Origin: Corticimicrobacter populi
Lineage (GTDB): Bacteria; Pseudomonadota; Gammaproteobacteria; Burkholderiales; Burkholderiaceae_B
Reading direction: 5' to 3'
DNA: 64,000 nt
Assembly (NCBI RefSeq): GCF_003123725.1
Contig: NZ_QETA01000006.1
Location: 1 to 64,000, forward strand
The notes beneath the pieces are model-generated. The model saw nothing but the letters and a program-made list of their open reading frames with translations, had not been told where the DNA came from and did no database searches. The position numbers were made by a program, and so were the translations under genes. Positions within the stretch are counted from its first letter, which is position 1, and each line of letters begins with the position of its first letter. Below are positions 9,030 to 18,100 of the stretch, in pieces.

Positions 9030-9074
9030 TGTCGTCAACGCCAGTATGCGCGTCCGTAGTGCCTGACTAAGATG
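9030..9074 (+). promoter_or_regulatory. Shared palindrome-plus-minus-10 promoter, copy 2 (large adhesin)
   Basis: TGTCG-tcaa-CGCCA at 9030-9043 differs by one base from a perfect TGGCG-N4-CGCCA dyad. It is followed after 23 nt by CTAAGATG (9067-9074), with TAAGAT as -10. The predicted leader is about 27 nt, with GGGAG as ribosome site before ATG 9107. A TATACT at 9090-9095 is too close to the start codon to be the -10 element. Confidence 0.65.
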
Positions 9075-9106
9075 GATCCCAATCAAATCTATACTGGGAG
9101 AGTCGT

Positions 9107-12100
9107 ATGGCAACGGCAATTGTTGGCAAACTGGTGGGGCAGGCCTGGATACGTGGTGAAGATGGACAACTGACACCGCTGCGTCAAGGAATGCGGATTC
9201 CGGACAATGCCGAGGTCGTGACCAGCGCGGGAGCGTCCGTCCAGCTCGATTTCGAAGGGCAGCCCTCTGTGGTGATCGGTGCAGATCGCGCCGTTCAGCT
9301 TGATGCTTCGATGGCACAGTCTGATGTGGACCCCAGTGAGGCTGCCGTGGCTCAGCCGACCGAGCAGGCTGTCGAGAGTATTGCTGCATTGTTGGCCGAT
9401 CCGGATGCGGATCCGTTTGCCGAACTCGACCCGACCGCCGCAGTGCTGGGCGGTGGTGGTGGTGCCGGCAGCAGCTTTGTGCGCCTGTTGAGCGTCGTGG
9501 AAAATATCACGCCGCTGGCCCTCGAATATCCCCGGGGTGGTGGTGACGATGACACGATCCGTTGGGTGCCGGGTTCGGGCAATACCAACGCCGCTCCCGT
9601 CGTTACGATTACCGGCCCCCAACTGCTTGATCTGTCCCGCATCAATGACGATAGCGATACGATTGACCCACTGGGTATCGCACAGTATTTCAATGATCCG
9701 GATGGTGATGCGCTGACGTTCAGTGCGACCAACCTGCCTCCAGGCCTGAGTATCGATCCTGTCACGGGTCTGATTACCGGTACGCTGGACAACAGCGCCA
9801 GTCAGGGCGGCAATGGTGGGGTCTATACGGTGGTCATTACGGCAACCGACTCGTTGGGTGCCAGCACCAGCCTGACATTTACCTGGACAGCTCTCAATCC
9901 GCCGCCCGAAGCGACCGATGACGCCGGGACGACCGAAGAGAATACCGTGTTGACGGTGTCGTCTCAGGATGGCTTGCTGCGGAATGATCGCGACCCTGAT
10001 GGCGACGATATTTTCGTGACGGGCATCGACAACGGCAATGGTGTGAAGGTTGCGCCGGGCACGCCGGTGGCGGGCAGCAATGGTGGCACGCTGACGGTCA
10101 ATGCCGACGGCAGCTACGTATTCAATCCGGGGCTGGACTTTGATTATCTGGCTGATGGTGAGACGACGCAGGTCGAATTTACCTACGACATCAGTGATGG
10201 CGAAGGTGGTACGGATACGGCCAAGCTGGTAATCACAATCACGGGTTCGAACGACGGTCCGCAGATCGTGGGCAGTGGCACCGACGACAGTGGTGCGGTC
10301 AAGGAAATCGGTGACGGCCTGGCGGGCGAGAACACGGTGGTGCACACCCAGGGTGGCAGCATTGCCTTCTCGGACATGGATCGCAGCGACCAGCACCAGG
10401 CGACGGTGACACCGCAGGGCAATGGTTACCTGGGCGACTTCACGCTGGATGCGGTGGATCAGGGTACGCGTACGGTGGGCTGGCACTTCAATGTGAATGA
10501 CAGTGCGCTGGACTATCTTGCCGAGGGTCAGACGCTGACACAGGTCTACGATGTGACGGTGTCGGATGGCAAGGGCGGCACGGTGACGCAGAAGGTGACG
10601 ATCACGATCACGGGCACCAATGATGCACCGGAGATCACGACGTCCGAGGCAGATCGCACGGGCGCTGTGACGGAAGACAGTGGCGATGTGGTCAAGGGTC
10701 AGCTGGAAGAGTCGGATGCCGACACGCGTGACACGCATGAGTGGGAAGTGCAGGCCCAGGGCCAGTATGGTGTGCTGACGCTGAACAAGACGACAGGCGC
10801 GTGGGAATATCGCCTGGACGATACGAACGCCACGGTCAATGGGCTCAAGGAAGGAGCCAAGCTGCAGGATACGATCCAGGTGCGGGTGTATGACGTCAAT
10901 CCGGTGACGGGGGAGCGTCTGGGGACGTACGACGAGAAGCCTATCCTGATCAACATCACGGGTTCGAACGATACGCCTGTGGTGGAAGTGCCGCCGACGG
11001 TGGATCTGAGCCAGGGCAACCTGGATGCGGACAAGGTGTCCGGCGTGGATGTGGGTCAGTACTTCAGCGATCCGGATCAGGGTGACGAACTGACGTACAG
11101 CGTGACGGGGCTGCCCGAGGGCCTGGTGATCGATCCGAAGACGGGAGTGATCAGCGGGACGATCGACAACAGTGCCAGCCAGGTCAATGGTGGCAAGTAC
11201 AGTGTGATCGTGACGGCGACGGACACGGGTGGCAAGAGCGTGAGCCTGCCGTTCGAGTGGACGGTGAATAACCCGCCGCCCGAAGCGGTTGATGACGCGA
11301 ACACGACCGAAGAGAACACGGTGCTGACCGTGGGCAAGGAAGACGGTCTGCTCAAGAACGACAGTGATCCTGATGGCGACGATATTTTCGTGACGGGCAT
11401 CGACAACGGCAATGGTGTGAAGGTTGCGCCGGGCACGCCGGTGGCGGGCAGCAATGGTGGCACGCTGACGGTCAATGCCGACGGCAGCTACGTATTCAAT
11501 CCGGGGCTGGACTTTGATTATCTGGCTGATGGTGAGACGACGCAGGTCGAATTTACCTACGACATCAGTGATGGCGAAGGTGGTACGGATACGGCCAAGC
11601 TGGTAATCACAATCACGGGTTCGAACGACGGTCCGCAGATCGTGGGCAGTGGCACCGACGACAGTGGTGCGGTCAAGGAAATCGGTGACGGCCTGGCGGG
11701 CGAGAACACGGTGGTGCACACCCAGGGTGGCAGCATTGCCTTCTCGGACATGGATCGCAGCGACCAGCACCAGGCGACGGTGACACCGCAGGGCAATGGT
11801 TACCTGGGCGACTTCACGCTGGATGCGGTGGATCAGGGTACGCGTACGGTGGGCTGGCACTTCAATGTGAATGACAGTGCGCTGGACTATCTTGCCGAGG
11901 GTCAGACGCTGACACAGGTCTACGATGTGACGGTGTCGGATGGCAAGGGCGGCACGGTGACGCAGAAGGTGACGATCACGATCACGGGCACCAATGATGC
12001 ACCGGAGATCACGACGTCCGAGGCAGATCGCACGGGCGCTGTGACGGAAGACAGTGGCGATGTGGTCAAGGGTCAGCTGGAAGAGTCGGATGCCGACACG

Positions 12101-15100
12101 CGTGACACGCATGAGTGGGAAGTGCAGGCCCAGGGCCAGTATGGTGTGCTGACGCTGAACAAGACGACAGGCGCGTGGGAATATCGCCTGGACGATACGA
12201 ACGCCACGGTCAATGGGCTCAAGGAAGGAGCCAAGCTGCAGGATACGATCCAGGTGCGGGTGTATGACGTCAATCCGGTGACGGGGGAGCGTCTGGGGAC
12301 GTACGACGAGAAGCCTATCCTGATCAACATCACGGGTTCGAACGATACGCCTGTGGTGGAAGTGCCGCCGACGGTGGATCTGAGCCAGGGCAACCTGGAT
12401 GCGGACAAGGTGTCCGGCGTGGATGTGGGTCAGTACTTCAGCGATCCGGATCAGGGTGACGAACTGACGTACAGCGTGACGGGGCTGCCCGAGGGCCTGG
12501 TGATCGATCCGAAGACGGGAGTGATCAGCGGGACGATCGACAACAGTGCCAGCCAGGTCAATGGTGGCAAGTACAGCGTGATCGTGACGGCGACGGACAC
12601 GGGCGGCAAGAGCGTGAGCCTGCCGTTCGAGTGGACGGTGGAGAACCCGCCGCCCGAGGCGGTTGATGATGCGAACACGACCGAAGAGAACACGGTGCTG
12701 ACCGTGGGCAAGGAAGACGGTCTGCTCAAGAACGACAGCGATCCCGATGGCGATGATATCTTCGTGACGCATGTTGCCAAGATCGGTACGGATGGCCAGC
12801 CGGGTACCTATCAGGCGGTGCCGGCCAATGGCGTCAACCTGGCCGGTGTCATTCAGGGCAGCGGTGTCACTGGCGGTACGCTGACGGTCAAGCCCGACGG
12901 CAGCTACGTATTCAATCCCGGCCCGGATTTTGACTATCTGGCAGTCGGCAAGGAAGCCTTTGTCGAGTTCAGCTACAAGATCAGCGACGGTGAGGGTGGT
13001 ACCGCTGACGCCAAGCTGGTGATCAAGGTCACTGGTACGAATGATGTGCCGGTGGCGGCACCCGATACGAACACCGTGACCGAATCTGGTGTCAAGGAAG
13101 GGGGCAACGAGGCGTTTGCGGGTACGGTTGAGGTGTCGGCCAACGTACTGAGCAATGACCGTGACCTTGATGCCGGTGAAACCGAGCAACTGCGTGTCCG
13201 CCAGCTCTTCGAGGGTGAGCATGCCACGCTGCCGGGCAGCGGCGGCGTAGCCGTTACGGATGCGGGCATTACGATTGATACGCTGTACGGCACACTGACG
13301 ATCAAGGCCGACGGCAGCTACACCTACCAGCTCAAGGATGGCTCCGATGCGGTCGAGAAGCTGGATCTGGGCGACAAGGTGTTTGATACCTTCACCTACG
13401 AGGTGGTCGATCCCCAGGGCGCAACCCATTATTCGACGCTGACGATCACGATCAACGGCACCAATGACAAGCCTGTCATTACCGATAACCAGTCGACCTG
13501 GGATCTGTCCGTGACCGAGTCTGGTTATGGTGTGGATGGCGATAGCTCGGCCAGCGGGCAACTGGTGGCGACCGACAAGGACGAAAGCGCACAACTGACC
13601 TGGTCGCTCAAGGATGGCAGTTCCAACAAGGGTGTGTTGACGCTGGAAGGCAAGTACGGTTCGATTTCGCTGGATGCGGCAACGGGCAAGTGGACCTATA
13701 CACTGGACGACAGCAAGCCGGCGACCCAGGCGTTGAAGAGTGGAGACGTCGTCGATGAAGTCTTCGATGTGCGTGTCTGGGACCAGCACAGTGCCTGGGA
13801 TGACACGAAGATCACGATCAAGGTCAATGGCACCAACGATGCGCCAGTGGCGGCTCCCGACAGCGTGGTGCTCAAGGAAGACCTCTCGGGTGGCAAGGCC
13901 TGGATCAATGGCAAGGAAACAGCCATCTCCGGTGGTGCAGTCAAGGGCAATGTGATTGCCAACGACAATAACTGGGGCGAAGGCGCGCTCAAGGTGACGG
14001 GCTTCACCATTGCCGGTGTATTCGAGGCCGATGGCACCACGCTCAAGGAATTCGCGCCCGGCACCACTTCCATCCAGATTCCGGGCGCTGCAGCAGACAA
14101 GCCGCTGGGGACACTGATCTTGCGTGCAGATGGTTCCTATGACTTCAAGCCGGCGGCCAATTTCTCCGGCAAGATTCCGACCATTACCTATACGGTGCAG
14201 GAGCCGGAAGGCAATGGCGAGGCAGGCCTGAAGTCGACGTCAACCCTGAATTTCGAAGTCCAGCCGGTTGCTGATGCGCCGGATGTCAAGGGCAAGGACC
14301 TGACGACGCAGGAGGATACTGTCACGACAGTGGCCGATGCGGATCCGAAAAACCCGACGTCATTGGGGCTGAAGGTGCCCCTGGTGACCGATGGCATCGA
14401 TCTCAATGGTTCTGGTGCCGAAGGCGACAATCCCGAACTGCTGGGCCTGATCACGCTGACCGTGACAAGCAATGCGTTCACTGCGGGCAATCCAGGGGTG
14501 TTGAAGATTCCTGCGGACGGTACGCAGGCTGCCAGGGATATCGAGCTGACCAAGAGTAGCCAGAAAATCCAGATCGTCATCATTGATGAGCATGGCAACT
14601 ACGTGTCGCACACCAAACCCGCCATCGATGCGGCCGAAAAGGCCGGTTCTGCAGTGTTGAAGCTGACACAGGCGCAGTATGAGGGTATGCAACTGCAGCC
14701 GGCCGAGCATCGCCACGAGAACGTCAAGATTACCGTTGGTGTGACGAGCTACGAGGTCAATGACGAGGGTATGCCTCTGAAGGATGCCGCTGGCAAGGAG
14801 ATTTCAGCATCCAAGACGGCAACGGTGAATATTGATGTGCAGGCCGTGACGGATGACGTGGCATTGACCTGGAAGGACGGCAACAGCACGCTGTCGATCA
14901 CGGATGCCAGGGAAGATGTACCCGTCAATCTGAAGAGTCTGCTGCAGGCCCAGTTCGAGGATCTGGATGGCAGTGAAGAGCGCTGGGTGACGATTACCAA
15001 CAACACCGGTCATACAATCCTGGTCAATGGTCAGGAACTGGCTGACGGCGCGACATCTGGCAAGCTTGCCCAGGGCAGCCTGTCGACCAAGACCGATGGT

Positions 15101-18100
15101 TTTGGCGATTTGAACATCAGCGGTGCCAAGAACTTCAGTGGTTCACTCAATGGCATTACGGTTACGCTTCATGCCAAGGATCGGGATAGCGACAGTGCGA
15201 AGGCCAACACTCAGGAAAAATCGGCTTCCGTTACGCTGAATATGGAAGTAGCTCCGGTAGCCGATGAACTGAATATTCAGGGTGCCGAAGGCGATGAGGA
15301 TTCTGCGATTCGCTTCTTGGACAAGATCGGCTTCCAGGACAGCGATGGCAGCGAAACCATCACGCAGTTCGTCATCAAGGATGTGCCGGCCGGCTGGGTG
15401 GTCCGCGATGAGAATGGCCAGGTTGTGTCGGCAGAGGCCGATGGCAGCTACAAGCTGGTCTCGACGCCGACAGGCCAGGCTGGCGTGTCCAGCATGGATG
15501 CCTTCAAGGACTGGACCATTACGCCACCGCCCCAGGATAGTCGCGATGCGACCTTCAAGGTCGAGTATTCGGTGCGCGATGTGAAGCTGGATGCCAGCGG
15601 CAATCCGGTGTTGGGTGCTGATGGCAAGCCGGTGGTGGATTCCAAGGACTACACCAGCGATCTCAAGGTTGTCGTCAAGGCCGTGGCTGAAACCGTAGGC
15701 GGTCCCGGCAGCGAAAATGATGGCAACCTGAACAACGATCTGACCATGACCGGTGGCCATGCCTATGGTCAGAGCGTGCTGGGTCAGGAGGATGAATGGT
15801 TTGCGCTCAATACCGATGGCTTCAACCTCAAGGATGGCTGGAGCAATCCTGATGGCAAGGAGCAGGGGGGGGCCGGATCGGAAGATACCTATGCACTGCT
15901 GACGCCGGTGCTGGTCGAGGGGGCTCGCGATGCGCAGGGCAATCTGATCGACAGTGTGACCGGCTCGTGGTTCAGCTACGTCGGGGCTGATGGCAAGGAG
16001 GTCAAGGTCGAGTTCACCGGTAAGCCGGTCGAGATCCCGGTCGAGTTCCTGCATACCGTCAAGTTCCTGCCGGCGCATAACGTGGCGGGCGAGTTCAAGA
16101 TCGAAGTCCAGGCCAAGACGGTTGATCATGATCCGGATGGTGGCACAGCAACGGCAATCTCCGGCAAGGCTGAGCTGACTGGCATCAAGATCGCCCCCGT
16201 GGCCGATGACCTCGATGCGCTGGCTGTCAGCCCGGCCCGCGGCAAGGAAGATACGGATATCGCGCTGGTGATTCGTCCTTCCACGTCCGATGCCTCGGAA
16301 ACCTTCAACGTGAAGCTCGAAAACATTCCTGAGGGTGCCGTGCTCAAGTACAACGGTCAGGAGCTGATCGTGACGAATGGCTCGGTGACTATCAAGGATT
16401 TCGATACGAGCAAGCCGCTGACGATCCGTCCGCCACACAACAGCAATGTTGATTTCGACCTGAAGGTCAGCGCGCAGACCGTGGACGTGCTGGGCAATCT
16501 GGGTGACCCGGCCGGCGGCAAGTGGGCCGAACAGACCTTGCCGGTGCGTGTCCAGGGGGTGGCCGATGTGGCCAGCCTGACCGCCAAGCCCTATGAGGTA
16601 ACCGAGGCGCATGTCGAAGGCCTGGGTAGCAAGATTACGCTGGGCGATCTGATCGGCAGTGTGTCGCAGCACGATACCGATGGCTCGGAAAAGCTGTCGT
16701 TCCGTATCACCGGCCTGGATGGACAGTTCAATCTCGAAGGCGCGGCCTTCCTGGGTGGCGAGGGTGCGGCCCGCGTGTGGGTGGTGTCTGTGCCCAAGCC
16801 GCAGGCTGGGCAGACGGTGGAGGATGTCGCCAAGGCTGCGCTGGACCAGGTCAAGATCACTGTACCGCCGCATTACAGTGGTGAGGTCAAGGTCACGATT
16901 ACGCCCGTGACCACGGAAAACGATGGTGACTGGCTGACCAACAAACCTGTCGAGGTCGTCGCGGTCGTGACGCCATCGCCTGAGTCGACAGGCCAGGGTG
17001 GTGATGCGTTGACCGAAGACAAGGAAGTTGCGATCAGCTTTGGCGTGGGCAACAACCATGGTGATGCCAACGAAGCGGTGACTGCGGTCTATATCAATGC
17101 TGCAGATATTGCCAAGGCCGCCAATGCCGACGGCTTCACGCTGTACCTGGAGGGCAAGCCGCTGCAGGATGTCCTGACTCAGGATGCCAATGGCTATTAC
17201 AAGCTGTCGGGAGATCAACTGACGCAGGTCACGGCCAAGGCCAATACGCCCGAGTTCGCTCATAACCAGGGTGCGCCCAAGTTCTCGTTCGGTATCAAGT
17301 ACGAGATCACCGATCACAGTACCGATGGCAAGGTGGATGCGGTCACCAAGGTGATGGATGAGCAGCCGTACACACTGACCGTGCAAGCCGTAACGGATGC
17401 AGTCACGGCCGAGTTCAAGGGCGTGGATGCAGCTGCGGGCGTGGCCCAGGCGGATGCCGATGGCATTACCGTGTCCTCGACCGGCAACTTCGGGGTGAAG
17501 CTCGAACTCTCCAAGGATGACCTGGATGGCAGCGAGAACCTGACGCAGATCGTGGTCGAGGGCGTGCCCAATGGCCTGGTCGTGGAGGGCCTTGTGGTGG
17601 CGGGCCAGCCTGTGGGTTCGGTCAGCTATCTTGGCGACGGCAAGTGGCTGCTTGAGATCCCCTCCAAGGACTATCCGGCCTTCAATGGCAAGATCGATGC
17701 CCAGGTTCAGTTCCAGGCCGGTTCCGTGCTTGGACAACATACGGATCTGCCGATCACGATCACGGTCGTAACGCAGGATACCGGTGCAGCTGAGCTGGCG
17801 CTGGATCAGGTCAAGTGGAATCTCACGAGTGACCTGGATGGCAGCGATGCGGGTACGGCACCGTCGGTGGATCTGGAATGGGGCCAGAAGGATGACTTCA
17901 AGGGCACCGAGGAACAGCCGTTCACGCTGGATCAGGCCTTTGATGCCAAGCTCGATCTCGGTAATGGCGCGACGTCGGCCAATTTCACGCTGACGCTCAA
18001 GTTGCCGGCGGGTGCCAAGATCACGCACGACGGCGTGGAGCTGTCGCCGACCAAAATCGGTGATGGCGCGACGGAGCTGTGGGTGATTTCCGGCAAGGGT

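Noticed and set aside
9090-9095. TATACT as -10 element of the large adhesin
   Set aside because: It would place the transcript start only a few bases before the start codon and remove the ribosome site. TAAGAT at 9068-9073 fits the pattern shared with two other promoters.
9089-13789. 1566-codon open frame on the minus strand opposite the large adhesin
   Set aside because: It mirrors the adhesin codon pattern, has no ribosome site and repeats with the same 1374-bp period. The product is rich in His and Arg without any domain, as expected for an antisense shadow of biased, GC-rich codons.
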